Assembly (NCBI GenBank): GCA_025361165.1
Contig: JANYAU010000139.1
Coordinates: 1 to 43,593 of the forward strand
Length of the DNA stretch: 43,593 nt
Direction of reading: 5' to 3'
DNA from: Betaproteobacteria bacterium
GTDB lineage: Bacteria > Pseudomonadota > Gammaproteobacteria > Burkholderiales > Thiobacteraceae
Of the stretch, positions 17,249-26,677 are shown piece after piece (position 1 is the stretch's first letter; every line of letters begins with the position of its first letter). The notes under the pieces were generated by a model. That model was not told the DNA's origin, made no database searches, and was given only the letters and a program-made list of their open reading frames with translations. A program made the position numbers and the translations under genes.

Positions 17249-17857
17249 TCATTTCAACAAGCCTTCAGCTTGCATTGCCGCGCGTACCGCCGGACGCGCC
17301 GCAATACGCTCAACAAAAGCGCTCAGCACCGGCCATTTCGACAAATCGATCTGGGTTGGTACTGTCCATCCCAGCACCGTGAATAGATAGCCATCGGCTA
17401 CGGTGAAGGTCTCGCCCATCAGGTAGGGCTTACCCTGTAGTTGGGTACTCAAATAATCGAATCGTTGCACCAGCGCATCGCGCACTAGGGTCTTTAGTTC
17501 GTCACTGGCTTGAGGATTAAATAAGGGCGAAAAGCTCTTATGAATTTCCGAGGTAATGTAGTTCAACCATTCCATCAGCCGATAACGTTCCAGGGTGCCG
17601 GCAGCGGGCGCGAGCTTCGATGCCGGTGCCTGATCGGCGATGTATTGCACGATGGCCGGACCTTCGGTCAGCACGCTGCCGTCATCCAGCTGGAGGACGG
17701 GCACATAGCCCTTCGGATTGATCGCCTTAAAATCGGTGCCATCGGCGACCTGCTTGGTGGCGAGATCGACCTTCACCATATCGAAGCTTAAGCCAGCTTC
17801 GCGCAAAGCGATATGCGGGGACAAAGAACAAGCGCCGGGAGAAAAATAGAGCTTCAT
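17249..17857 (-). CDS. Glutathione S-transferase, beta-class-like
   Basis: This 202-residue cytosolic glutathione S-transferase conjugates or reduces electrophiles with glutathione. The N-terminal thioredoxin-like domain starts MKLYFSPGACSLSPHIALREAG, including the Cys10 and Ser region typical of bacterial beta-class enzymes. GYVPVLQLDDGSVLTEGPAIVQYIAD carries the cis-Pro and the glutathione gamma-glutamyl site (about 52-77). The helical C-domain follows, with TVADGYLFTVLGW. The ORF-track start at 17995 overlaps the TetR gene and is not real; the ATG at 17857 has AAGGAG at good spacing. It lies 77 bases downstream of the TetR gene on the same strand, suggesting one inducible detoxification operon. 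Confidence 0.93.
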   Translation of the reverse strand: MKLYFSPGACSLSPHIALREAGLSFDMVKVDLATKQVADGTDFKAINPKGYVPVLQLDDGSVLTEGPAIVQYIADQAPASKLAPAAGTLERYRLMEWLNYITSEIHKSFSPLFNPQASDELKTLVRDALVQRFDYLSTQLQGKPYLMGETFTVADGYLFTVLGWTVPTQIDLSKWPVLSAFVERIAARPAVRAAMQAEGLLK

Positions 17858-17934
17858 CGCAATACTCCTTACAGTGGAAAAAATGGCTGCACTACGTCTT
17901 TTATATTTAATCGGTTTGTCACAAGGCAAATTTT

Positions 17935-18549
17935 TTAACGTTGTTTGCGCGCAACCATCAGGCCCTGCGCATACGCTTCGAGTTGCTTCATGCACAAGCG
18001 GAATTCTTTAACGGACTGTAAATTTTTAGCCACGCCCACGCAGCCTTCCCAGGCCGATACCAGAAATAGTGCAGCGGCGTGACAATTCACATCCTTCCGC
18101 ACCCGCCCCTCCTGCTGCGCGCGCTGCAAGGCATCCGCGACAGCCTTCTGCCACTCGCCTAATATGGCAGTCAGCCGTTTCTTGAACTGCGCATCGAGTG
18201 GGCTCATCTCCTGCATCAGGTTATTCAGCGGGCAGCCCAGCGATACTGACTCCAACGTCGTGCGTTCGCCCTTGAGACGAATAATGTCGAGCAAGGTTGC
18301 GGCCGGGTCGTCCGACTCGCGCAGCGGCGCGAATACCATCGCATCCAAGCCATCCCGAATCACCTCATCGATGACCGCATGCCCCAGATCGCCTTTGGTG
18401 GGAAAGTGATGGTAGAGCGCGCCCTTTGTGAGTCCAATATTGGCCAAAATATTATTCAAACTCGCTGCCTGAAAGCCATGGCGATACACCTCCTGGAATG
18501 CCGCATCCAGAATTTTCTCGCGGGTGATATCGGGTTGTTTGATGGCCAT
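17935..18549 (-). CDS. TetR/AcrR family transcriptional repressor
   Basis: This is a 204-residue TetR-type regulator. The N-terminal helix-turn-helix (about 8-55) contains REKILDAAFQEVYRHGFQAASLNNILANIGLTKGALYHHFPTKGDL, a textbook match. The C-terminal ligand domain has CPLNNLMQEMS and a cysteine-containing final helix region (CVGVAKNL, RLCMKQLEAY), as in regulators of the NemR/AcuR-like group that sense electrophiles through cysteines. An imperfect palindrome just upstream of the start is a good operator candidate. The downstream glutathione S-transferase gene is the likely target. Electrophile sensing is inferred from this context and the cysteines; the ligand is unproven. Confidence 0.93.
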   Translation of the reverse strand: MAIKQPDITREKILDAAFQEVYRHGFQAASLNNILANIGLTKGALYHHFPTKGDLGHAVIDEVIRDGLDAMVFAPLRESDDPAATLLDIIRLKGERTTLESVSLGCPLNNLMQEMSPLDAQFKKRLTAILGEWQKAVADALQRAQQEGRVRKDVNCHAAALFLVSAWEGCVGVAKNLQSVKEFRLCMKQLEAYAQGLMVARKQR

Positions 18550-18557
18550 GCCTTATT

Positions 18558-18579
18558 ACATACCAATCGGTCGGCATGT
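18558..18579. promoter_or_regulatory. Putative TetR operator
   Basis: ACATACCAATCGGTCGGCATGT is an inverted repeat agreeing with its own reverse complement at about 16 of 22 positions, starting 9 bases upstream of the TetR start. The core ACC-N4-GGT resembles NemR-type boxes (known pattern GACC-N4-GGTC). Its position over the ribosome-binding or promoter region suits autorepression. Confidence 0.65.
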
Positions 18580-18598
18580 GTCAAGAAAAAGCTCGCCC

Positions 18599-18624
18599 AA
18601 AAAAAAGGCCGGCTAAGCCGGCCC
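18599..18624 (-). terminator. Rho-independent terminator of hppA
   Basis: Read on the minus strand, GGGCCGGCTTAGCCGGCC is followed by TTTTTTTT, a strong 7-8 bp GC stem with a short loop. It lies 25 bases after the hppA stop and insulates hppA from the TetR gene. Confidence 0.92.
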
Positions 18625-18648
18625 TTGATCTCACATCTCAATCCGTGT

Positions 18649-20688
18649 TTACAGCAAAGGAACCATCAACAAAGCCACGATGTTGATAATCTTAATCAGC
18701 GGATTGATCGCCGGGCCGGCCGTGTCTTTGTAGGGATCGCCCACGGTGTCGCCCGTGACGGCGGCTTTGTGCGCATCACTGCCTTTACCACCGAAGTGAT
18801 TGTCCTCAATATATTTCTTTGCGTTGTCCCAAGCGCCGCCGCCGGTGGTCATGGAGATCGCCACAAAAATACCGGTGACGATGGCGCCCATCAGCACGCC
18901 GCCCAAAGCCTGCGCCCCTAAAGTGAGCCCCACCAGCACCGGCACCAGCACCGGCAGCAAAGAAGGAATCATCATTTCTTTGATCGCGGCCTTAGTAAGC
19001 ATGTCCACCGCTTTGGAGTAATCCGGTTTGGCGGTCCCCTCCATGATGCCGGGGATCTCCTTGAACTGACGGCGGACTTCGACCACCACCGAACCAGCGG
19101 CGCGGCCCACTGCTTCCATGGCCATGGCGCCGAACAAGAAAGGCACCAGCCCGCCGATGAACAGGCCGACGATTACCATGTGGTTGGAGAGATCGAAAAC
19201 CGTCGCCACCCCCAGGTGCGCTTGCAGCGTATGGGTGTAGTCGGCAAACAACACTAGCGCAGCCAGCCCAGCAGAGCCGATGGCGTAACCTTTGGTCACG
19301 GCTTTGGTGGTGTTGCCCACGGCGTCAAGCGGGTCGGTGATATTGCGCACTTCATCCGGCAGATTGGCCATTTCGGCAATGCCGCCGGCGTTGTCGGTCA
19401 CCGGACCGTAAGCGTCGAGCGCGACGATAATACCGGTCATGCTCAGCATGGCCGTCGCCGCAATCGCGATGCCGTACAGCCCGGCCAAATAATGCGCACC
19501 GAGAATCGCGGCGCACACCGCCAGTACCGGCAAGGCGGTGGAGCGCATGGAGACGCCCAAACCGGCGATGACGTTAGTGCCATGACCGGTGGTCGAAGCT
19601 TGTGCGATGTGGCGCACCGGCGCGTACTCCGTCGCGGTGTAATACTCGGTGATCACTACCATCGCAGCCGTCAGCACCAGGCCGATTAAGGCCGCATAAT
19701 AGAGCATCAGCGTGGGCACGATTTTGCCGTCGAGCGTCACGCTATCGCCCATGATGTAAGTGGTCACCGGATAGAAGGCGATGGCCGCCAGTACGCCGGA
19801 CACTGCCAGACCACGATACAGTGCATTCATGATCTTGCCGCCCTCACGCGCTTTGACAAAGAAAGTGCCGATGATCGAGGCGATGATCGATACGCCGCCC
19901 AGCACCAGCGGATAAAGCAGGGCTTTATCGCCCATGCCTTTCATTATCAGGCTGCCCAACAACATGGTGGCGATGATGGTCACGGCGTAAGTCTCAAATA
20001 AGTCCGCCGCCATGCCGGCGCAATCGCCGACATTGTCGCCGACGTTGTCCGCGATCACCGCCGGGTTGCGCGGATCATCTTCGGGAATGCCGGCTTCGAC
20101 TTTACCCACCAGGTCGGCGCCGACGTCCGCGCCCTTGGTGAAAATACCGCCGCCAAGACGCGCGAAGATGGAAATCAGCGAGCCGCCGAAGGCCAAGCCC
20201 ACCAGCGGCGAGATATTCACTTCCGCCCCCGGCAGCGTCATCGAGGCGAGTAGCGCGTAGTAACCCGCCACACCCAACAAACCCAAGCCTACCACCAGCA
20301 TGCCGGTAATCGCGCCGCTTTGAAATGCCACTTGCAGCGCGGCATTCAAACCACTGCGCGCAGCTTCGGTGGTACGCACGTTAGCGCGCACGGAAATATT
20401 CATGCCGATATAACCCGTCAGCCCGGACAAGATTGCACCGATAGCGAAACCGATCGCAGTCAACGCACCGAGCTTCCAGTACATCAGCACGAACAACACC
20501 ACGCCGACGAGCGCAATGGTGCGATATTGCCGATTGAGATAGGCTTGCGCGCCGACTTGAATCGCCGCGGCGATTTCCCGCATGCGTTCATTGCCCGTGG
20601 GCTTGGCAAGCACCCAGCGGCTGGCGAAAAAACCGTAAACAATTGCGAGACCTGCGCAAACGAGCGCGAAAATCAGACCTGCTGACAT
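18649..20688 (-). CDS. hppA: Membrane-bound proton-translocating pyrophosphatase, K+-independent type
   Basis: The protein couples hydrolysis of pyrophosphate to ion transport across the inner membrane. The 679 residues contain about 16 membrane helices and the catalytic loops [62 protein letters not shown] and [22 protein letters not shown]. The cation-dependence determinant reads [10 protein letters not shown]: Lys in place of Ala in GNTTAA marks the K+-independent, H+-pumping subfamily from earlier work on this family. The ATG at 20688 has AAGGAGGAG upstream. With Pfp two genes upstream, the region supports a pyrophosphate-based energy economy, saving ATP and recovering energy from biosynthetic PPi. 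Confidence 0.96.
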   Translation of the reverse strand: MSAGLIFALVCAGLAIVYGFFASRWVLAKPTGNERMREIAAAIQVGAQAYLNRQYRTIALVGVVLFVLMYWKLGALTAIGFAIGAILSGLTGYIGMNISVRANVRTTEAARSGLNAALQVAFQSGAITGMLVVGLGLLGVAGYYALLASMTLPGAEVNISPLVGLAFGGSLISIFARLGGGIFTKGADVGADLVGKVEAGIPEDDPRNPAVIADNVGDNVGDCAGMAADLFETYAVTIIATMLLGSLIMKGMGDKALLYPLVLGGVSIIASIIGTFFVKAREGGKIMNALYRGLAVSGVLAAIAFYPVTTYIMGDSVTLDGKIVPTLMLYYAALIGLVLTAAMVVITEYYTATEYAPVRHIAQASTTGHGTNVIAGLGVSMRSTALPVLAVCAAILGAHYLAGLYGIAIAATAMLSMTGIIVALDAYGPVTDNAGGIAEMANLPDEVRNITDPLDAVGNTTKAVTKGYAIGSAGLAALVLFADYTHTLQAHLGVATVFDLSNHMVIVGLFIGGLVPFLFGAMAMEAVGRAAGSVVVEVRRQFKEIPGIMEGTAKPDYSKAVDMLTKAAIKEMMIPSLLPVLVPVLVGLTLGAQALGGVLMGAIVTGIFVAISMTTGGGAWDNAKKYIEDNHFGGKGSDAHKAAVTGDTVGDPYKDTAGPAINPLIKIINIVALLMVPLL

Positions 20689-20755
20689 GACTCCTCCTTG
20701 GGTTTACATCGTTATGTACGGCTGATGCGGCTAGCCGGGTTTCTTGTGGCGCTAC

Positions 20756-20992
20756 TTATTCGTAGCGAGTAATCGCGATACCTTTTTCGAAGCGCGTGCC
20801 CGGTTGAAAATCGAACACCCGATCAAGCTCGCATTCGACTATCAAACGATCCACCGCAGCCTGTCCATGTTCTTTTTGCACCTCCGACAAAATCAGCTTG
20901 GCGGAATTGCCGTTATAAAAGCTGCCGAACCCGGCTTGCAGAATCAACAGTTCATGTGCGCGTTCGAGTGTCATACGAAAATGGCAGCCCAA
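20756..20992 (-). CDS. Small protein of unknown function between pfp and hppA
   Basis: I do not recognise this 78-residue ORF. It reads as a compact soluble protein without signal peptide or membrane helix, with a helical N-half (ERAHELLILQAGFG, AKLILSEVQKEHGQAAVDRLIVECEL) and a basic/aromatic tail ending in RFEKGIAITRYE. An internal start at MTLERAH (20974) would give 72 residues; neither start has a strong Shine-Dalgarno. The ordered amphipathic pattern and its place in the pfp-hppA strand suggest a real gene rather than a shadow. A stem-forming 13-bp inverted repeat lies just upstream. It could be a small regulatory or chaperone-like protein, but this is not supported by any motif. Confidence 0.6.
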   Translation of the reverse strand: MGCHFRMTLERAHELLILQAGFGSFYNGNSAKLILSEVQKEHGQAAVDRLIVECELDRVFDFQPGTRFEKGIAITRYE

Positions 20993-20997
20993 AACGC

Positions 20998-21057
20998 CAC
21001 GGGGGTCATGCGCATCGCAGGCCGTGTTTTATTCCCCGCTTTTCTCATGACCCCCGT
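20998..21057. repeat. 13-bp perfect inverted repeat between pfp and the small gene
   Basis: CACGGGGGTCATG (20998-21010) and CATGACCCCCGTG (21045-21057) are exact inverted copies separated by 34 bases. They fill almost the whole pfp-to-small-gene gap. As RNA they could form a long-loop hairpin, acting as an mRNA processing or attenuation element, or they could be the ends of a small decayed element. No T-run follows on either strand, so a simple terminator is unlikely. Confidence 0.7.
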
Positions 21058-21079
21058 GATCTCCATGGCGTTGTGCGCG

Positions 21080-22342
21080 TTAAATTTTAAAAGCGCCCTT
21101 GAGCTTCTTCGGCACCGCTAAATTCTTCAGCCGCACGTAGTTCGGCAGGCCGTCTTTGTAGGGCGGATAATCTTCGCCCTTGATCAAGCCGGCCAGATAG
21201 CCGCGGCATTTCTGCGTGATGCCGAAGCCATCCGGTGTAATGAAATTACGCGGCATCATTTTTTCTTTATTCGCCACGTCTTTCAGTTCCGCCACGCCGA
21301 TTTTCCATTTGTACGGTTTGTCGGACAATCGCACCACGGTCGGCATCACCGAGTTCTTACCCTTGAGCGCCAAATCGACCGCGGCTTTGCCCAATGCATA
21401 CGCTTGTTCAACGTCGGTCTTGGAAGCAATATGGCGTGCAGCGCGTTGCAGATAATCCGCCACCGCCCAGTGATATTTATAGCCCAGCTTGTCTTTGATC
21501 ATGCCCGCCACCACCGGCGCGGCGCCGCCCAGTTGCGCATGCCCGAAGGAATCACGCGTGCCGGCTTCGGCCAGGAACTTGCCGTCAGGATAATGCGTAC
21601 CTTCCGACACCACCACGGTGCAGTAGCCGAACTTCTCGACCTTCTGCTTAACGATGGCCAGGAATTTATCCTGATTGAATTCGACTTCCGGGAACAGAAT
21701 CACGATCGGAATATTGTTCTCGTTGTCCGCCGCCATCCCGCCCGCAGCGGCGATCCAGCCGGCGTGACGCCCCATCACTTCCAGCACGAATACCTTGGTC
21801 GACGTTTTGCACATGGACGCCACATCGAAGCTCGCCTCGCGCGTGGAGATCGCGATGTATTTCGCCACCGAACCGAAACCGGGGCAGCAATCGGTGATGG
21901 GTAAATCGTTGTCCACGGTCTTGGGCACGTGGATCGCTTGCAGCGGATAGTCCATGGCCTCGGACAATTGCGATACTTTCCAGCAGGTGTCGGCGGAATC
22001 GCCGCCGCCGTTATAGAAGAAATAGCCGATGTTGTGCGCCTTGAACACTTCAATCAAGCGCTCGTATTCGGGTTTGTTTTGCTCCAGGCTTTTGAGTTTG
22101 TAACGACAAGAACCGAATGCGCCGGACGGCGTGTAGCGCAGCGCGGCGATCGCCTTCGCCGATTCTTTGGTGGTGTCGATCAGATCTTCGGTCAGCGCGC
22201 CGATGATGCCGTTGCGGCCAGCGTACACCTTGCCGATTTTGTCTTTATGTTTGCGCGCGGTTTCGATCACGCCACAGGCGGAAGCGTTGATCACCGCGGT
22301 CACGCCACCCGATTGGGCATAGAAGGCGTTCATCTTGGCCAT
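21080..22342 (-). CDS. pfp: Pyrophosphate-dependent 6-phosphofructokinase
   Basis: The enzyme interconverts fructose 6-phosphate and fructose 1,6-bisphosphate using PPi/Pi instead of ATP/ADP, so it works in both glycolysis and gluconeogenesis. The 420-residue protein begins FYAQSGGVTAVINASACGV. PPi specificity is visible in GGGDSADT and especially VPKTVDNDLPITD, where Lys replaces the Gly of ATP enzymes (PGTIDND). EVMGRHAGWIAAA and GGAAPVVAGMIKDKLGYK are further family motifs. A strong AAGGAG precedes the ATG. Its PPi use matches the H+-PPase gene downstream: both draw on the same PPi pool. This pairing is common in autotrophic and methylotrophic betaproteobacteria. Confidence 0.95.
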   Translation of the reverse strand: MAKMNAFYAQSGGVTAVINASACGVIETARKHKDKIGKVYAGRNGIIGALTEDLIDTTKESAKAIAALRYTPSGAFGSCRYKLKSLEQNKPEYERLIEVFKAHNIGYFFYNGGGDSADTCWKVSQLSEAMDYPLQAIHVPKTVDNDLPITDCCPGFGSVAKYIAISTREASFDVASMCKTSTKVFVLEVMGRHAGWIAAAGGMAADNENNIPIVILFPEVEFNQDKFLAIVKQKVEKFGYCTVVVSEGTHYPDGKFLAEAGTRDSFGHAQLGGAAPVVAGMIKDKLGYKYHWAVADYLQRAARHIASKTDVEQAYALGKAAVDLALKGKNSVMPTVVRLSDKPYKWKIGVAELKDVANKEKMMPRNFITPDGFGITQKCRGYLAGLIKGEDYPPYKDGLPNYVRLKNLAVPKKLKGAFKI

Positions 22343-22381
22343 GTGAATTACTCCTTATCAAGTCGCTTATTTAACGGATAT

Positions 22382-22723
22382 CTATTTTTCGGCGCGCATC
22401 GCCTCGTGATCCGCTTGCACGCGCAGCAGCGTGAGCACGCAGTCGCCGAGGTCGTCGTATTCTTCGCGTCCGGTGCCAAACTGATCTTTCACCGAATAGA
22501 AAAACTGATTGCGGTAGCGGCTCTCGGCCACTTTGAAGATCACAAACTGGCAGCTACGCTCGCTCCAATACAATACCGGCACTTCGGTCAGTTCGCGGTC
22601 GCCGGTGTACAAACGTATCTCGGCGTCGGCTGCCAACACTTCAACGGGTTTACCGAAACGCTCATTTACCGTGGTTTCGACCACGCGGTGTTCGGTTGGG
22701 GTGAAATCGGGAATAGGGCTCAT
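22382..22723 (-). CDS. Conserved-looking hypothetical protein between adk and pfp
   Basis: I do not recognise a family for this 113-residue protein. It is acidic, lacks a signal peptide or membrane helix, and is predicted mostly beta with a helical end: TTVNERFGKPVEVLAADAEIRLYTGDREL, VLYWSERSCQFVIFKVAESRYRNQFFYSV, then YDDLGDCVLTLLRVQADHEAMRAEK. The codon pattern and clean amphipathic strands argue for a real gene. It sits between adk and pfp on the same strand. A 20-bp palindromic repeat lies just before its start, and no clear Shine-Dalgarno was seen. It may be part of the adenylate/PPi operon, but no role can be stated. Confidence 0.78.
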   Translation of the reverse strand: MSPIPDFTPTEHRVVETTVNERFGKPVEVLAADAEIRLYTGDRELTEVPVLYWSERSCQFVIFKVAESRYRNQFFYSVKDQFGTGREEYDDLGDCVLTLLRVQADHEAMRAEK

Positions 22724-22731
22724 AGGAAATC

Positions 22732-22751
22732 GGGCGAGGCATGCCTCGCCC
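22732..22751. repeat. Palindromic REP-like repeat, copy 1
   Basis: GGGCGAGGCATGCCTCGCCC is a perfect 20-base palindrome in the adk-hypothetical gene gap. The same core with one more base pair on each side occurs at 37647-37668, so it is a dispersed intergenic element rather than a local chance palindrome. No T-run follows, so it is not a standard terminator. Confidence 0.85.
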
Positions 22752-22763
22752 CTACAACGTTGC

Positions 22764-23513
<750 letters not shown>

Positions 23514-23540
23514 TTATTTTTATCCCCGCATAAACAGGGT

Positions 23541-24302
23541 TTAGGCTTTAAATAAAGCCCTTACCTTGGCTAAATCGTCCGGCGTATCGACCCCTGCGGC
23601 AGGCGCCCGGTCCGTCACCACTACTGCGATCTTGTGGCCGTGCCACAGCGCGCGCAACTGTTCCAGCGCCTCGAATTGCTCCACTGCAGCCGGGGCGAGT
23701 TGCTGATAGGTTTTGAGAAACGCGGCGCGGTAAGCGTAGAGGCCGATGTGCCGGTACACCGGCATCTCTGGCGGCAAGCGCGTCGGCGCGTTCTGAAACG
23801 CGTCACGCCCGTAGGGAATCGGCGCGCGCGAAAAATACATCGCATAGCCCATACGGTCGAGCACCACTTTCACGATGTTCTGATTGAATAGGCTCGCCAT
23901 ATCGTGAATCGCGTGGCAAGCAGTGGCAATATCCGCGCTGCCGTGGCTCGCCAGACTGCCCGCGACATCCACAATCAACTGCGGATCAAGCAGCGGCTCA
24001 TCGCCCTGCACATTGACGATGATCTGATCGTCCGCCCACTTCAGCGTATGCGCGACTTCCGCAATGCGGTCGGTGCCGGAAGCATGCTCGGGTGAAGTCA
24101 GCAGCGCGTTATAACCGCTCGCTTTCACGATCTCGGCCACTTGCGCATGATCGGTCGCGACCCATACTTCCTGCGCGCCGGATTTAAGCGCCAACTCTAC
24201 TACCCGCACCACCATCGGTTTGCCGGCGATATCGGCCAAGGGCTTACCGGGCAGGCGCATGGAAGCGTAACGGGCCGGGATGACCACTTTGAATGGATTC
24301 AT
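23541..24302 (-). CDS. kdsB: 3-deoxy-manno-octulosonate cytidylyltransferase
   Basis: KdsB activates Kdo with CTP to CMP-Kdo, the donor for the inner core of lipopolysaccharide, in the cytosol. The 253-residue protein has the nucleotide-binding start [58 protein letters not shown], and RAPIPYGRD followed by [14 protein letters not shown], all typical of KdsB. It lies 54 bases downstream of the Trm112-like gene and close to lpxK, so the lipid A-Kdo genes are grouped, as in many proteobacteria. The upstream gene order exbB-exbD-lpxK-Trm112-kdsB is a familiar betaproteobacterial operon. Confidence 0.97.
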   Translation of the reverse strand: MNPFKVVIPARYASMRLPGKPLADIAGKPMVVRVVELALKSGAQEVWVATDHAQVAEIVKASGYNALLTSPEHASGTDRIAEVAHTLKWADDQIIVNVQGDEPLLDPQLIVDVAGSLASHGSADIATACHAIHDMASLFNQNIVKVVLDRMGYAMYFSRAPIPYGRDAFQNAPTRLPPEMPVYRHIGLYAYRAAFLKTYQQLAPAAVEQFEALEQLRALWHGHKIAVVVTDRAPAAGVDTPDDLAKVRALFKA

Positions 24303-24356
24303 GGTGAACGACGATTAGTTAACAAACAAAAATTACCCAGTTACCGAATTACCGAA

Positions 24357-24536
24357 TCACACATCTTCTTCCGCCGGTAACTTACGCGCCTCATCTTCCA
24401 GCATCACCGGAATGTCGTCGCGAACCGGATACGCCAGCCGGTCGGCTTTGCACACCAATTCTTGCTGGTCTTTGCGATACACCAATGGCCCTTTGCATAA
24501 AGGGCAGACCAGAATCTCAAGCAGTTTCGCGTCCAT
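24357..24536 (-). CDS. Trm112-like (YcaR family) small protein
   Basis: This 59-residue protein was too short for the ORF track. Translating the minus strand from the ATG at 24536 gives [20 protein letters not shown], then [28 protein letters not shown], ending PAEEDV. It closely follows E. coli YcaR (UPF0434/Trm112 domain). CPLC and VCKAD carry the partial zinc-site cysteines of the family. The ATG overlaps the lpxK stop by one base (TGATG), indicating translational coupling. Trm112 proteins activate methyltransferases in eukaryotes; for bacterial YcaR-type proteins the role is not established. The position between lpxK and kdsB is conserved in many proteobacteria. Confidence 0.92.
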   Translation of the reverse strand: MDAKLLEILVCPLCKGPLVYRKDQQELVCKADRLAYPVRDDIPVMLEDEARKLPAEEDV

Positions 24537-25525
24537 CAGCGTTCCTTAATTTTTTCCAGCACGGCAAGACCGACGCCGGGATCGAGCTTCGCCTCTACCG
24601 GCAATACCCAGGCATTATCGCCCACGAAATCGGCGCACTTCACCGCGTCTTTTTCCGTCATCACGATCGCCTCGGATTCGTGCCAGGGCAAATCCTGCGG
24701 CGCGAACGGATGATGATCGGGGAAGGGGTGCTCGGTAAAGCGCATGCCGAGTTTTTTCAAATAGGTAAAAAACCGTTCCGGGTGGCCAATCCCCGCCACC
24801 GCATGCACCCGCTGGCCGGCAAAAACTTCGGGCCGCGCTTGGAGTTCGGGATTACGCAGATTGTAAAGCAGATCGCCCGTGAGTTGCATGGTGAATTCAC
24901 GGCGCTTCAAGGGCGCACCGGGCAGCCAGCCATTAATCACTACCGCATCGGCGCGCTTCAAACGCCACACCGGCTCGCGCAAGGGACCGGCCGGTAGCAA
25001 TTGGCCGTTGCCGAACCAGCGCGCGGCGTCGACTACCACCACCTCCACATCGCGCGCCAGTTGATAATGCTGCAAGCCGTCGTCGCTCACGATGACATCA
25101 ACCTGGGGATGACAACCGATCAAGGCCAGCCCTGCTTCAACCCGGCTCCGTCCCACCCACACCGGGCATCCGGTTTTGTGCGCGAGCAGCACCGCCTCAT
25201 CGCCCACTTCATTTGGATTACTGTCTGCGCTCACGGGACGCGGCAGCGTGCCCGTGCCGCGGTAGCCGCGGCTAATAATGCCCGGCTGGTAGCCTTGTGC
25301 TTTCAGCAAGGATACCAAGGCAATCACCAGCGGCGTTTTGCCGGTGCCGCCGACGGAAATATTCCCCACTACCACCACCGGTAGCGGTAACTTGACACTG
25401 CGCATCCACCCTAGCCGATAGAGCGTGCGACGGGCGGCGGAGATGAGCCAGAAAATGAGCGACAAGGGCAGCAAAATCGCCTGCCATAGCGACCAGCGAT
25501 ACCACTGTCGTTCGAGCCAGGTCAT
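24536..25525 (-). CDS. lpxK: Tetraacyldisaccharide 4'-kinase
   Basis: LpxK phosphorylates the 4' position of the lipid A precursor at the inner membrane. The 329-residue reading has an N-terminal membrane segment ([18 protein letters not shown], about 16-35) and the P-loop [22 protein letters not shown]. It also has [41 protein letters not shown] with the catalytic-site Asp residues, [14 protein letters not shown] and the end MTEKDAVKC. The ORF track extends to 25570 through a TTG; I chose the ATG at 25525, giving [11 protein letters not shown], the usual LpxK beginning. No strong Shine-Dalgarno is visible. It is followed directly by the Trm112-like gene. Confidence 0.95.
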   Translation of the reverse strand: MTWLERQWYRWSLWQAILLPLSLIFWLISAARRTLYRLGWMRSVKLPLPVVVVGNISVGGTGKTPLVIALVSLLKAQGYQPGIISRGYRGTGTLPRPVSADSNPNEVGDEAVLLAHKTGCPVWVGRSRVEAGLALIGCHPQVDVIVSDDGLQHYQLARDVEVVVVDAARWFGNGQLLPAGPLREPVWRLKRADAVVINGWLPGAPLKRREFTMQLTGDLLYNLRNPELQARPEVFAGQRVHAVAGIGHPERFFTYLKKLGMRFTEHPFPDHHPFAPQDLPWHESEAIVMTEKDAVKCADFVGDNAWVLPVEAKLDPGVGLAVLEKIKER

Positions 25526-25619
25526 GACGGGGAAGGTGATTGAGTAATTGGAGTTGGGCCGGTGATTCAATGCTAGGTAATGTGGGTGAAAAAACGCTTC
25601 ACCATTCGCCGCTCACCGA

Positions 25620-26042
25620 TTACTTAGTTTGAGCCTGAGTCGCAAAAGTAATGCGTGATAGCCCCGCCTGCCGCGCGGCTTCCATCACGCTGATCACGGC
25701 TTGATGCGTGGTGTTAGCGTCGGCACTGATGATCACCACCGCTTCAGGCGTGGCGCTGCCCGCCGCGCGCTTTAATTCCAGCGCCAAACCATCCACGTTT
25801 TTGCCTGCAAAGGCCTTGCCGTTCACCGCGTAGTGTCCCGCCGCATCCACCGCTACATTCACCGTTGCCGGTTTCTCTTCGGGCTTATCCGCTTGCGCGG
25901 TGGGTAAATTGATTTGCAACTCGGAGAACTGCGAGAACGTAGTAGTGACCATCATGAAAATCAAAATCACCAGCAGCACGTCGATCATCGGAATCAGATT
26001 GATCTCCGGTTCCTCGCGCTGCTTGCCGCGCTGAAAATTCAT
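25620..26042 (-). CDS. exbD: ExbD/TolR family biopolymer transport protein
   Basis: ExbD is part of the proton-driven motor that powers TonB-dependent outer-membrane transport. The 140-residue protein has one membrane helix near the N-terminus (about 14-37) with EINLIPMIDVLLVILIFMMVTTTF, including the essential Asp of ExbD/TolR, followed by a periplasmic domain containing VNVAVDAAGHYAVNG and VVIISADANTTHQAVISVMEAARQAGL. It starts one base after the exbB stop, so the two are coupled. No tonB gene is adjacent, so it may serve TonB elsewhere or another gated system. In this genomic position next to lpxK the pair is conserved in betaproteobacteria. Confidence 0.95.
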   Translation of the reverse strand: MNFQRGKQREEPEINLIPMIDVLLVILIFMMVTTTFSQFSELQINLPTAQADKPEEKPATVNVAVDAAGHYAVNGKAFAGKNVDGLALELKRAAGSATPEAVVIISADANTTHQAVISVMEAARQAGLSRITFATQAQTK

Positions 26043-26043
26043 C

Positions 26044-26649
26044 TTACTTGCGATCCCCGTGCAGCACTTCCACCAACTTGATCGCTTGTTGCTCCATATC
26101 CACCACTATTGAATCCACTTTGGCGCGGAAGAAGCGGTAGAAGATCAAGGAGATGATCGCTACCATGAGACCCATCGCCGTATTGTAGAGTGCAACCGAA
26201 ATGCCATGCGCCAATTCGGCCGGATTAGCGCCAGTGGGGCGCATCGCACCAAACAACTCCACCATACCGAGCACCGTACCGAACAAGCCCCACAAGGGCG
26301 AGGCAGTGGCGATGGTTCCCAGCGTCGTTAAGAAACGCTCCAGCTCGTGCGCCACGGCGCGGCCTTCTTCTTCGATGGACTCTTTCATAATCTCGCGCGT
26401 GCTGTTGGCATTGCGCAGCGCGGCGCTAAAGATTCGGCCCAGGGGCGAACCTTGCGTGAGGCGGGTAAGCATGTCTTGCGTGACACCTTTGCTTTGCAAC
26501 TCTTGTAATACCCCTTGCAGTAAACCTCGGGGCGCGACCAGTTTGGCGCGTAAGGACCAGAAACGTTCGCCGATGACACCTAAGGCGAGGATGGATGCGA
26601 ATATCAAGGGCCAGATCGACCAACCCGCTTTTTCTATGATGCTGAGCAC
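26044..26649 (-). CDS. exbB: ExbB/MotA/TolQ family proton channel protein
   Basis: This is the pentameric proton-channel subunit partnering ExbD in the inner membrane. The 201-residue reading begins (GTG)LSIIEKAGWSIWPLIFASILALGVIGERFWSL, with helix 1 at about 10-28. The large cytosolic loop contains ESIEEEGRAVAHELERFLTTLGTIATASPLWGLFGTVLGMVELF, with helix 2, and helix 3 is in GISVALYNTAMGLMVAIISLIFYRFF. The ORF track starts at 26820 with non-homologous sequence; the GTG at 26649 is preceded by GGAG at 7 bases. A promoter-like TTGCCG-N17-TAAAGT lies 29-57 bases upstream, independent of the hairpin unit farther upstream. Confidence 0.94.
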   Translation of the reverse strand: MLSIIEKAGWSIWPLIFASILALGVIGERFWSLRAKLVAPRGLLQGVLQELQSKGVTQDMLTRLTQGSPLGRIFSAALRNANSTREIMKESIEEEGRAVAHELERFLTTLGTIATASPLWGLFGTVLGMVELFGAMRPTGANPAELAHGISVALYNTAMGLMVAIISLIFYRFFRAKVDSIVVDMEQQAIKLVEVLHGDRK

Positions 26650-26677
26650 GCGGCTTCTCCATCGAAAATTGAGCGTC

